From: Anaerolineae bacterium | GTDB lineage: Bacteria > Chloroflexota > Anaerolineae > Aggregatilineales > J027 | Direction: 5' to 3' | Assembly (NCBI GenBank): GCA_008933735.1 | Contig: WBUL01000016.1 | Coordinates: 1-61,926 of the forward strand | Length of the DNA stretch: 61,926 bases | Shown: positions 46,271 to 54,581 of the stretch, one piece after another | Layout of the letters: each line of letters starts with the position of its first letter | How positions within the stretch are numbered: position 1 is the first letter of the stretch | The notes under the pieces: model-generated | Told to the model about the DNA's origin: nothing | Databases searched by the model: none | The model's input: the letters and a program-made list of their open reading frames with translations, nothing else | Made by a program: the position numbers and the translations under genes

Positions 46271-46933
46271 TTATGACGGGCTAACCGCATAAGCACGTAC
46301 CGGAAACGCGGCTGCTCCCTGCACCTTGACAGGCGCGGCATGGAAGACAAACGTGGTACCGATTAGCTGTGTGAGTCCGGTTAGATTTTCCACAATCAAA
46401 ATACCTGCTCGCAACAATGTTGTATGCACGGGGCGTTTGGGGTCACCCTGGCTGTCAATCGCCAGATAATCGACACCCACCAGTTTCGCCCCAGAATCAC
46501 GCAAATATTCTGCGGCATCGCGCCCAAGAAAAGGGTAATGGGCATAACGGTCAGTTCCCCAATAAATATCCCAGCCCGTGCACAGCAGCACCGCCTTCCC
46601 TTCTACATCCACACCCTTGAGCAATTTCACATCAACTTGCTGCTCATTGTGGAGTGGGCGACAGTCAATACACACACCCGGTAAAACACACTGTTCAAGC
46701 CCAAGCTGATGAATCGCGGGGCCTTCCGGCACAAAATGATAGGGCGAATCGATATAGGTGCTGATGCTGGTGACGAACTTCACCTCAGTCACCTCACATG
46801 AGCAGTCTTCGTAACGTCCTGACGCGGCAGATTCGGCATGACTCATCCAGGGTTGGACGATGGGCTGCGGAACACGCGGCGAAAAACGCGGCATGTCCGG
46901 CGAAATGGTCTGAGACAGATCGATCAGTTTCAT
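46271..46933 (-). CDS. Cyclase family protein, kynurenine formamidase-like, with altered metal site
   Basis: A 220-residue protein of the family that includes KynB-type arylformamidases. MKLIDLSQTISPDMP at the start and VHTTLLRAGILIVENLTGL near residue 180 are typical. The usual metal motif His-x-Gly-Thr-His-x-Asp-x-Pro-x-His reads here as SISTYIDSPYH; two metal-binding histidines are thus replaced by Ser and Tyr, while the later Asp, Pro and His remain. Activity may differ or be lost. The ATG at 46933 is preferred because the family start is clear. It lies 34 bp downstream of the M20 gene. Confidence 0.8.
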   Translation of the reverse strand: MKLIDLSQTISPDMPRFSPRVPQPIVQPWMSHAESAASGRYEDCSCEVTEVKFVTSISTYIDSPYHFVPEGPAIHQLGLEQCVLPGVCIDCRPLHNEQQVDVKLLKGVDVEGKAVLLCTGWDIYWGTDRYAHYPFLGRDAAEYLRDSGAKLVGVDYLAIDSQGDPKRPVHTTLLRAGILIVENLTGLTQLIGTTFVFHAAPVKVQGAAAFPVRAYAVSPS

Positions 46934-46967
46934 GAGACTCCGCCCGGTAGCGTGTTCTGTAATGCTC

Positions 46968-48137
46968 TTAGCTATCTTGCAGCAGACGGCAGGCGGTTTC
47001 CGCAAGCATCGCCGCGCCGATATGCAGGACGCTCTCATCAATATTAAAAACTGGGCTGTGGTGTGGACGGTGTTCATCACCAATTCTGGCTCCCAGAAAA
47101 AACATCGCGCCCGGCGCTTTTTGGATCATATACGCAAAGTCCTCAGCGCCCATCGTCGGTTCGGCGGGTTTGAGTGCGGCCTCGCCCAGCGACTCTACCG
47201 CTACCTGTCGGATCAGTTCAGCAACTTTCTGATGGTTATTCAACGACGGGTAGCCCTGTTTGATGGTCAGCGTGTAGTCGCCGCCCATCGCTCGCACAAT
47301 GCTAAAAGCCTTGTCCAATTCATCATGCAGTAGCTGGCGTGTTTCTTCGCTGTAACTGCGAATCGTGCCTTCCAATTTAACTTCGGCGGGAATCACGTTA
47401 TGGGCATTGCCCCCATGAATACTTCCAATCGTAATCACGGCTGGCTCAATCGGTTTAACACGCCGTGAAACAATCCCTTGAATAGCATTGACAACCTGTG
47501 CCTGAAGGAAGATTGGGTCAACTCCTGTATGGGGCGACGCGCCATGACAGCCAACTCCGGTAATGGTGGCAATAAATCGGTCGGCAGCAGCCATCAGATA
47601 ACCGGAACCGATTTCGATTTTCCCGGCGGGGTCTTCGCTGGCAACATGCAGCGCAATTACGGCATCCAACCCTTGCAGCGCCCCATCATCAATCATACGA
47701 GAAGCGCCGCTTTTGCCCTCGGAATCCTGCTTTTCCTCACAGGGCTGGAACAACAGACGAATTTCTCCGGTGGGGCGGTCAGGCATCTCGTTTAACATTT
47801 TCGCCACACCAAGCAGCATCGCCGTATGAGCATCGTGTCCACAGGCGTGCATGACACCGGGGGTTTGTGAGGCATAGGGCACATTGTTTTCTTCCTGGAT
47901 TGGCAGCGCATCCATATCCGCCCGGATGCCAATGGCAGGTTTCCCCTCACCCAGCCGCGCCACAACACCGGTTTTGCCGACACCGACTTCAACTTCAATG
48001 CCCATGTCGCGCAGGGTATCTGCTACCAAGCGTGAGGTACGCACTTCTTCAAATCCCAGCTCCGGGTGCATGTGAATATCCCGCCGCCATGCAATGATCA
48101 GATCTTCAATGGAACGTGCTTTGTCCATGAAATACAC
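46968..48137 (-). CDS. M20 amidohydrolase, hippurate hydrolase-like
   Basis: A 389-residue metalloenzyme that likely cleaves N-acyl amino acids. Motifs are DIHMHPELGFEE, GIRADMDALPI, HACGHDAHTAMLLG, QPCEEKQ, CHGASPHTGVDPI for the lid, and MGAEDFAYM near the end. The pattern is that of the amidohydrolase branch of M20, distinct from the two peptidase-like members at 568 and 3971. The start could be the GTG at 48137, with AAAGGA 7 nt upstream, or the ATG at 48128. The cyclase gene follows in the same direction, so the pair may act on related amides. Confidence 0.88.
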   Translation of the reverse strand: MYFMDKARSIEDLIIAWRRDIHMHPELGFEEVRTSRLVADTLRDMGIEVEVGVGKTGVVARLGEGKPAIGIRADMDALPIQEENNVPYASQTPGVMHACGHDAHTAMLLGVAKMLNEMPDRPTGEIRLLFQPCEEKQDSEGKSGASRMIDDGALQGLDAVIALHVASEDPAGKIEIGSGYLMAAADRFIATITGVGCHGASPHTGVDPIFLQAQVVNAIQGIVSRRVKPIEPAVITIGSIHGGNAHNVIPAEVKLEGTIRSYSEETRQLLHDELDKAFSIVRAMGGDYTLTIKQGYPSLNNHQKVAELIRQVAVESLGEAALKPAEPTMGAEDFAYMIQKAPGAMFFLGARIGDEHRPHHSPVFNIDESVLHIGAAMLAETACRLLQDS

Positions 48138-48164
48138 AATGGAGTCCTTTCAAATGTCTTTTTA

Positions 48165-48398
48165 ATGGCCTATTATATCTATAACACAGAAAACAAAGCA
48201 GATTGGTTCTGTCTCGTGGATGACCACCCAGAAGAAATTCCATTTGAGGAAGGTGATTTTGTCCTGACGGAAGAAGGTCAGGTTGGGAAAATTGTTGGTT
48301 TTTACCCTATTTTTGAACTCGGCACATTTGAATATTTTGTTGAAGTAAGTGATACCTGCCTGGTCTACCGAGAAGACCAGTTAGAGAAAATCTTATGA
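48165..48398 (+). CDS. Small acidic protein of unknown function
   Basis: A 77-residue soluble protein, acidic (DDHPEEIPFEEGDF), with an SH3-like look: FVLTEEGQVGKIVGFYPIF could be a small barrel. I do not recognise the family. The start is the ATG at 48165, because the longer frame would run into the divergent M20 gene. No good ribosome-binding site is seen. A short inverted repeat, CCTCCCTC/GAGGGA, lies between its stop and the convergent gene at 48426. Confidence 0.5.
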   Translation: MAYYIYNTENKADWFCLVDDHPEEIPFEEGDFVLTEEGQVGKIVGFYPIFELGTFEYFVEVSDTCLVYREDQLEKIL

Positions 48399-48425
48399 AA
48401 AGCCCCTCCCTCACGAGAGAGGGAT

Positions 48426-50294
48426 TCAGGCCGGTACTGCCAGCACGTCAATCACTTCTGCCGCCAGATAATAACGTCCGAACGGCGGCATCAGATACGC
48501 CCCCTGGGCGATCTGCTTGATTTCCACCAACAGTTCTTGCGCGATTTTAATACCTTCGGCTTCCATATTGGTTGCGCTGTGCATACGCTGGCGCAGGGCA
48601 TCAGGGATAATCATCCCTGGCACTTCGTTGTGCAAAAATTCCGCATGACGGGCAGTATAGAGGGGCAGCAAACCTACAACCAGCGGCGTGCCCAGTGGTT
48701 CGCCGTAGCGATTCTCGTAGGCACGGAGAAACTCCTCAATTTTGGGCGGCTCAAACACAGGCTGGGTCAGGAATAAATCCGTACCACTTTCGACTTTTTT
48801 GCGCGTGAGGGCAAGTTCTTTTTCCAGATCCGTTGGCGCAAGATTCAGCGCTGCCGCAACAGTAAAATTCGTGGAGCGCCCCAGCCCGTTTCCTGCATAA
48901 TCCAACCCGCTGTTAAACTGCTCGTGAATCATACGGATCAGGCTGGTTGGTACCACATCATGCGTATCAAAAGCCTGAGGGTAATCACCAATTTTTGTTG
49001 GATCGCCCATCGTCACAAAGATATTGCGAATATTCATGGCATGAGCAGCCAGTAAGTCACCCTGCACACGGAGTAGATTACGCCCTCTGACCGGGAAATG
49101 CAGCACGGTTTCTATTCCGACCTGCTGCTGGATCAGATAGGCTACAGCCCAGGGACTCATCCTCATGCGAGCCAACGGCGAGTCGGACACATCAATAAAG
49201 TTTACCCCTGCATCGCGCAGCATTTCGACCACGGCCACGATCCGCTCGGCAGTACTGCCACGCGGCGGTGCAACTTCCACTGTTGTGATAAATTCACCCG
49301 CCCTGAGTTTTTGCACTAACTGGGTGGGCTGCTCAATCGGCGGTTCAATGACCAACCCCTCCTGCTTTGGCACAACCACCAATGTAGAGGTCGGGCGGGC
49401 TTCATCATCCAGGGCCTCACGCATGGATTTGATATGCGCCGGGGTAGTACCGCAGCATCCACCAATCACCGTCGCACCCGCTTCCGCAAATGCCAGCGCG
49501 TATTCCCCGAAATATTCCGGTGTGGCAGGGTACACCACACGCCCGCCGATCTGTTCAGGCCAACCGGCATTCGGTGAAACCAGCAGATGTTTGTCCGGGG
49601 CAATACTTCGAATAATACTGGTCAGGCGTAAAAGCTGTGCCGGCCCCACACTGCAATTCACGCCGATCACATCGGCCCCCGTTTTCCGCAGTTCCTCGGC
49701 GACCATCACGGCAGTATCACCCAGCAGCGTGCGGTCATCACGGTTGAATGTGAGGGTTGCGATGATCGGAATATCGGATTTGACATCCCGCGCTGCCCTG
49801 GCTGCAATGGCGATTTCGTTCACATCACTGAAGGTTTCCAGTTGGATGACCTCCACGCCCGCAAAAATCAACGTTGCGATTTGTTTGTAAAAGGCAGCAT
49901 AGGCTTTTTCTTCGGTGATCCGTCCGATGGGGGCAATCCAGGAACCCAGCGGCCCTACCGAACCCGACAGATACACCCTGTCCTTGCAGCCCAGGTCTTC
50001 AATCACACGCTTCGCCAGTTCCACCCCTGCCTCGTTGATCTCAATGGTCTGGTTCTGTAACCCCAGCTTGCTCAACTTGAAATCATTGGCGCTGAACGTG
50101 TTGGTTTCGATCAGTTCCGCGCCTGCTTCGAGGTATTGGCGGTGAATTGATGCGACCAGCGAAGGATCAGTCACATTAATACTGTCGAAGCTATGACCCA
50201 ATTTCACACCAGATTGGTGGAGCATTGTCCCCATTGCCCCATCACCCAGCAGAGGTTTTTGTTTTAGCCTTTCCAGAAAGGGTTGCTTTGCCAT
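48426..50294 (-). CDS. Bifunctional homocysteine S-methyltransferase / methylenetetrahydrofolate reductase
   Basis: A 622-residue fusion. Residues about 1-300 are a homocysteine-binding barrel: LLGDGAMGTMLHQSG, ETNTFSAND and the zinc site GVNCSVGP with VIGGCCGTTP. Residues about 330-610 are a MetF-type flavin barrel (FITTVEVAPPRGS, FVTMGDP, DLFLTQPVFEP). This YitJ-like architecture makes methyltetrahydrofolate and can transfer a methyl group to homocysteine. It follows the zinc-ribbon gene by 8 bp in the metH operon, so one SAM riboswitch controls both methyl production and use. Confidence 0.93.
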   Translation of the reverse strand: MAKQPFLERLKQKPLLGDGAMGTMLHQSGVKLGHSFDSINVTDPSLVASIHRQYLEAGAELIETNTFSANDFKLSKLGLQNQTIEINEAGVELAKRVIEDLGCKDRVYLSGSVGPLGSWIAPIGRITEEKAYAAFYKQIATLIFAGVEVIQLETFSDVNEIAIAARAARDVKSDIPIIATLTFNRDDRTLLGDTAVMVAEELRKTGADVIGVNCSVGPAQLLRLTSIIRSIAPDKHLLVSPNAGWPEQIGGRVVYPATPEYFGEYALAFAEAGATVIGGCCGTTPAHIKSMREALDDEARPTSTLVVVPKQEGLVIEPPIEQPTQLVQKLRAGEFITTVEVAPPRGSTAERIVAVVEMLRDAGVNFIDVSDSPLARMRMSPWAVAYLIQQQVGIETVLHFPVRGRNLLRVQGDLLAAHAMNIRNIFVTMGDPTKIGDYPQAFDTHDVVPTSLIRMIHEQFNSGLDYAGNGLGRSTNFTVAAALNLAPTDLEKELALTRKKVESGTDLFLTQPVFEPPKIEEFLRAYENRYGEPLGTPLVVGLLPLYTARHAEFLHNEVPGMIIPDALRQRMHSATNMEAEGIKIAQELLVEIKQIAQGAYLMPPFGRYYLAAEVIDVLAVPA

Positions 50295-50302
50295 CTGAGC
50301 TC

Positions 50303-50662
50303 CTAGAAGCGTCTGACATAACGAGCAAAATGATGATGACAGCGATGTTCACAGACAAAAAACAATCCAGTGCGGCTGCTCCCCCCAACAAAAACAGCCT
50401 GACCACCGCAGTAGGGGCAGGCTATTTTATAATGACGGCGAGTCGCAGCATCAATCGGGTCACAGGCAAAAAGCGGCTCAATATCCAGCTTGTCCAGCAA
50501 AATGGAATGGCAGCGCGGGCAGCAATACACCAGGTTCGTGCCATCGTAGCCTTCACAGGTGCACACTTCCCCGCAGGTGTCACACCGAACAATCTGCGCG
50601 ACCAACTGAAAAGTCAGGTCATCAGAAAATTCGGTAAAGGCAAGCGCAATTGTTTTCTCCAT
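50303..50662 (-). CDS. Cys-rich zinc-ribbon protein between metH and the metF fusion
   Basis: A 119-residue soluble protein. Three CxxC-type pairs are visible: RCDTCGEVC, YCCPRCHS and CPYCGGQ, and the end CEHRCHHHF is a further Cys/His group. Two zinc ribbons are therefore likely. I do not recognise the family. Spacing is 3 bp to metH and 8 bp to the fusion gene, so it is a member of the methionine operon. Zinc delivery to the two zinc-dependent methyltransferases would be a possible role but is only inferred from context. Confidence 0.65.
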   Translation of the reverse strand: MEKTIALAFTEFSDDLTFQLVAQIVRCDTCGEVCTCEGYDGTNLVYCCPRCHSILLDKLDIEPLFACDPIDAATRRHYKIACPYCGGQAVFVGGSSRTGLFFVCEHRCHHHFARYVRRF

Positions 50663-50665
50663 CGC

Positions 50666-53600
50666 TTACCCCGACACCAACTGCTCAACCCGGCTCACCC
50701 CAACACTGTAATATTTTGCGTCGGGATGATGCACCACAATTGCGGCGGTAGACTGTTCCGGTACAAGCTGGTAGGCGCTGGTCAACTGCATTCCCAATTC
50801 GTGGACCACCTGGGGCAGCAGGTTAAATACAATCTGGTGATCTTCCAGATCGGGACAGGCCGGGTAGCCCCAGCTATATCGCAGCCCGCGATTTTCCGGG
50901 AGACCCAGTTCACGGTTAATGTGTCGATTCACATAGGTGGCAGTTGCTTCGGCAGTCTGGACAGCTAACCCATGAAAGAAATAACCCTCACTGTATTCAC
51001 CCTTCGCTTGCAACGCATCAAACGTTTCCGTTGCTTTTTCACCAACGGTGACCACTTGCAGAGAACACACATCAACAAGCCCACTCTCCACAGGCGCAAA
51101 ATAGTCGCTGATGCACAGCAAATCCTGATCGGGTTGGCGTGGAAAGGTAAAACGGTACTGTTCCTCCAACGTACTGTCCAGCGCGTATTTTTCCGGGTCG
51201 TAGATAATCAGGCTGTCGCCGTCCGAGTTCGCGGGGAAGAATCCGTATACCGCCTGTGGGTTCAAGGTTTTGCCACGAATGGCTTCCTTTTGCATCCGGT
51301 ACAGGCGCTTTTCATATTCAGCTTCCAGCGTTGTCCATTCCTGGCCGTGTGTATTCTTTGCCCCCCAACTCAAGCGATACAGTTCCGGTTTATGCAGGTA
51401 TGGGAACACACTTTCCAAAGGAATCGACAGGATAGTTTTTGACCCCCAGAAGGGTGCAGACGGGATATTAGGCGCAGGCGAGGTGCTGGAGCGTCCATTC
51501 ACACCGCGTGCTCCTTTTTTGGGGGCGGCAGCACGTCCGATTTCCTGATAAGCCTCCGTTTTGATACGGTCGATCAGGCGAGGATAGGCTTCTGAATTGG
51601 TGATGTCATCCATCGTTTCCAACCCCTCAAAAGCATCTGTACAGTAAAACACACCCGCCTCATACGGTTCGTTGGTATCTTCCAGAAACAGGATGCGCCG
51701 TCCAAAGCGGCGGTTGATGGCTGCACCGCCAATCAGCACCGGGTACTTCAATCCGCGTCGTGCCAGTTCATTGACAATCAAAGGCATCTGCTTGGAAGTA
51801 CTCACCAGAAGGGCACTCAATCCTATCGCATCGGCTTTGTACTGCTGGGCGGCCTCAATAATCGTGTTGGCAGGAACCTGCTTGCCCAGATCATGGACTG
51901 TGTAGCCATTATTGGTCAAAATGGTTTTGACCAGATTTTTGCCAATGTCGTGCACATCCCCGTAAACCGTAGCAAGAACGATGGTGCCTTTGGTCACACC
52001 CTCTTTCTTTTCGAGGAAGTTTTCCAGGTAGGCAACGGATTTTTTCATGACTTCTGCGCTTTGCAGCACAAATGGGAGAATTAGCTCGCCTGAACCAAAT
52101 TTGTCCCCTACTTCCTTCATGGCAGGCAGCAGAACATTATTCAGCACGCCCACAGCATCCTGCCGGGTCAGGCAGTCATCAATCAGCGCTTCCACACCAT
52201 CTTTTTTGCGATGCACGATTTGCCAGTGAAGCGCCTGCTCTGCCGTCATGTCTTTAGTGGGGTCAAGCTGTTCCGTCCCGCCCACTTTCACCTGATGTTC
52301 CTCAAAATAGTGAATGTAATCTGCCAGAGCATCAGGGTGACGGTTAAAAACCAGATCTTCGGCCAGCTTGCGCTGCTCTTCCGGGATTTCAGAGTACGGG
52401 GTAATATGTGCCGGATTAACAATCGCCATATCCAGCCCGTACTGAACAGCCTGGTACAAAAATACGCTGTTCAGAACAGCGCGTGCCGCTGCGCCCAACC
52501 CGAAGCTGACATTACTCACGCCGAGGCAGGTCAGTACACCGGGAAGTTCCTGTTTAATGCGGCGAATGCCTTCCAATGTTTCAATCGCCGAGCCCGCCAT
52601 TTCGGGGTCGCCCGTTGCCAGGGTGAATGTCAAAGCATCAAAAATCAGGTCTTCCGGGTGCATCCCGTACTCATTCACTGCGATGTTGTAAATCTTGCGG
52701 GCTACCGTGAGCTTGTCCTGTGCGGTTTTTGCCATTCCTCCGATTTCTTTGTCAATCGTCATGCTCAGGACAGCCGCCCCATGTTTTCTGCAAATGGGCA
52801 AAATCTGGTCAATCCGGTCGCGTCCATTTTCAAGATTATTGCCGTTGATAATGCCTTTGCCAGGATAAAGCGCTAACGCCGCCTCTGCCACTGCTGCCTC
52901 GGTGGTATCAATCATTAACGGCGTTTCCACACTCATCGAGAGCAGTTTAACGACCTTTTCCATCTGCTCTTTCTCGTCGTCCCGCTCGGTCAGTGCCACA
53001 CACAGGTCGAGAATATGCGCCCCGCTTTCGACCTGCCCCCTTGCGATTTCGAGAATGCCGTTGTAATCCTCCGCCAGCAGGAGTTGTTTCACTTTGCGGC
53101 TGCCCTGGCTGTTAACCCGTTCCCCGATCAGGGTCGGGCCGGGATTCTGAACCATTGAGGTCGCCCGCATCCCGGATGAGGCCGCTTGTGGATATACGCC
53201 CTTGGGTTGGTTGCGTTTGACCTCCAGGTTACGGACATGATCGACAACACACGAAAGATGATCCGGGGTAGTACCGCAGCAGCCGCCAACCACGCTTACC
53301 CCCCATTTGACAAACTCAGCAAGCTGTTCCGCCAGCGGTTCCGGCTTCATGGGGTAAACCGCTTCGCCGTCCACATTGATCGGCAGCCCTGCATTAGGCA
53401 GAACACTGATCGGACGGGTACTGTTTTCTACCAGGTATTTGATGGGAGCTCGCATGTGTTCCGGTCCAGTAGAACAATTTAAGCCAATCACATCAACCGG
53501 CAGTGACTCAAGCGTGGTCAGTGCACTGGCGATCTCGGTTCCCATCAGCATCCGTCCACTGGTATCCAGGGTTACCTGTACCTGAAGCGGCACGCGGCTG

Positions 53601-54175
53601 CGGCTGTCCTCAAAATAGCGGTTGATCCCGTGAATTGCAGCGCGAACTTCCAGAATATCCTGGCTGGTTTCTACCAGCAGCAGATCCACGCCGCCTTCAA
53701 CCAGACCCTGCGCCTGTTCATAAAACAGGTCAGCCAGTTCATCAAAAGTAATCTCACTCAAACCAGGTTCAGCACTGGAAGGTAATTTCCCGCTGGGACC
53801 AAGACTGCCTGCCACAAAACGCTTGATACCCGTTGCTTGTTCCATTTTGTCGCAGGCGCGGCGGGCGATTTGTGCGGCAGCCCGGTTAATTTCCAGCACC
53901 TTATCTCCCAGCCCATATTCGCCCAGAGTCAGGCGATTTGAGCGGAAGGTGTTGGTTTCAACAACTTCGCTGCCCACTGCCAAAAAACTAGTATGGATTT
54001 CCTCAATCACATCCGGTCGGGTGATGACCAGATAATCATTACACCCGTTGTACTGTTCACCACCAAAATCATCAGCGGTCAGGTTATATTTTTGGATGCT
54101 CGTTCCCATCGCGCCATCAAAAACAACGATATGGTCATGAATCGCATCAAGATAATCGCGTCTGGTGTAGTTCAT
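50666..54175 (-). CDS. metH: Cobalamin-dependent methionine synthase
   Basis: Full-length enzyme of 1169 residues with all four modules. The homocysteine barrel is at about 1-320 (VVFDGAMGTSIQ, GLNCSTGPEHM, VGGCCGTTPDH). The methyltetrahydrofolate barrel is at about 345-620 (TLIGERVNSQGSRKV). The cobalamin region is at about 640-870, with the B12 motif YGDVHDIGKNL. The AdoMet activation domain fills the C-terminus (GLRYSWGYPACPDLEDHQ). It transfers methyl from methyltetrahydrofolate to homocysteine. A SAM-I riboswitch precedes it. It leads the three-gene operon. Confidence 0.96.
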   Translation of the reverse strand: MNYTRRDYLDAIHDHIVVFDGAMGTSIQKYNLTADDFGGEQYNGCNDYLVITRPDVIEEIHTSFLAVGSEVVETNTFRSNRLTLGEYGLGDKVLEINRAAAQIARRACDKMEQATGIKRFVAGSLGPSGKLPSSAEPGLSEITFDELADLFYEQAQGLVEGGVDLLLVETSQDILEVRAAIHGINRYFEDSRSRVPLQVQVTLDTSGRMLMGTEIASALTTLESLPVDVIGLNCSTGPEHMRAPIKYLVENSTRPISVLPNAGLPINVDGEAVYPMKPEPLAEQLAEFVKWGVSVVGGCCGTTPDHLSCVVDHVRNLEVKRNQPKGVYPQAASSGMRATSMVQNPGPTLIGERVNSQGSRKVKQLLLAEDYNGILEIARGQVESGAHILDLCVALTERDDEKEQMEKVVKLLSMSVETPLMIDTTEAAVAEAALALYPGKGIINGNNLENGRDRIDQILPICRKHGAAVLSMTIDKEIGGMAKTAQDKLTVARKIYNIAVNEYGMHPEDLIFDALTFTLATGDPEMAGSAIETLEGIRRIKQELPGVLTCLGVSNVSFGLGAAARAVLNSVFLYQAVQYGLDMAIVNPAHITPYSEIPEEQRKLAEDLVFNRHPDALADYIHYFEEHQVKVGGTEQLDPTKDMTAEQALHWQIVHRKKDGVEALIDDCLTRQDAVGVLNNVLLPAMKEVGDKFGSGELILPFVLQSAEVMKKSVAYLENFLEKKEGVTKGTIVLATVYGDVHDIGKNLVKTILTNNGYTVHDLGKQVPANTIIEAAQQYKADAIGLSALLVSTSKQMPLIVNELARRGLKYPVLIGGAAINRRFGRRILFLEDTNEPYEAGVFYCTDAFEGLETMDDITNSEAYPRLIDRIKTEAYQEIGRAAAPKKGARGVNGRSSTSPAPNIPSAPFWGSKTILSIPLESVFPYLHKPELYRLSWGAKNTHGQEWTTLEAEYEKRLYRMQKEAIRGKTLNPQAVYGFFPANSDGDSLIIYDPEKYALDSTLEEQYRFTFPRQPDQDLLCISDYFAPVESGLVDVCSLQVVTVGEKATETFDALQAKGEYSEGYFFHGLAVQTAEATATYVNRHINRELGLPENRGLRYSWGYPACPDLEDHQIVFNLLPQVVHELGMQLTSAYQLVPEQSTAAIVVHHPDAKYYSVGVSRVEQLVSG

Positions 54176-54291
54176 CTGCCGTCCTTTTGCTGCCAGGTCT
54201 TAATTGTTCGGGGGTCTCTGTGAATGCTGCAAGCGCCTTCACATTGATGCCAGTTGTGATATGCGATCTTGAAGCCTGATTTCTCGGACAA

Positions 54292-54321
54292 AACAAAAAC
54301 CCCTCATCTGCGACAAGGGGG
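54292..54321 (-). terminator. Riboswitch expression-platform terminator
   Basis: On the minus strand CCCCCTT pairs with GATGAGGGG-type sequence, followed by T5 and more T (TTTTTGTTTT). Its 3' arm contains an 11-nt copy of the aptamer P1 3' strand. It lies about 115 bp before metH. Confidence 0.85.
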
Positions 54322-54354
54322 TACGTGTGACTGCTTATGGTTCATTCAGCACGT

Positions 54355-54460
54355 CCCTCATCTGCCAGAATACCTTCTGTCGGAGTTGGCACCTTCAGCA
54401 CGCCTGCTGGGTTGCCGCAGCTTCGTCGGGCCGATTCCCTCTGCTGCTCTGGATGAAGCG
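54355..54460 (-). promoter_or_regulatory. SAM-I (S-box) riboswitch aptamer of metH
   Basis: The minus-strand sequence has the S-box core: CAGAGGGA, then GGCCCGACGAAGC, GCGGCAACC, AAGGTGCCAACTCC and a final GATGAGG. The P1 stem pairs TTCATC with GATGAG. SAM binding should favour the terminator downstream and switch off metH, the zinc-ribbon gene and the metF fusion. It begins about 3 nt after the expected transcription start. Confidence 0.95.
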
Positions 54461-54469
54461 TTAAATCGC

Positions 54470-54498
54470 ATAGTACCGAAACTTATCATGCTTGTCAA
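54470..54498 (-). promoter_or_regulatory. Sigma70 promoter of the metH operon
   Basis: TTGACA (complement of 54493-54498) and TACTAT (complement of 54470-54475), spacing 17 bp. Transcription would start near 54463, directly at the riboswitch. Confidence 0.85.
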
Positions 54499-54545
54499 TA
54501 GTTGGAAGTTTCTCACTGAATCTTACCAGAAACGGTATTCAGGTA

Positions 54546-54554
54546 TGTTATACT
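54546..54554 (+). promoter_or_regulatory. Possible extended -10 promoter of the sensor gene
   Basis: TGTTATACT at 54546-54554 fits an extended -10 element. No good -35 is seen. It is 28 bp before the TTG start of the sensor gene. The rest of the 54176-54581 intergenic stretch is taken up by the divergent metH control region. Confidence 0.4.
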
Positions 54555-54581
54555 TGAGGAATTAATGGAGCGTGCGAAACC

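Noticed and set aside
46934..47083. Longer N-terminus for the cyclase protein up to 47083
   Set aside because: It would overlap the upstream M20 gene by over 100 bp, and the family start MKLIDLS matches the ATG at 46933.
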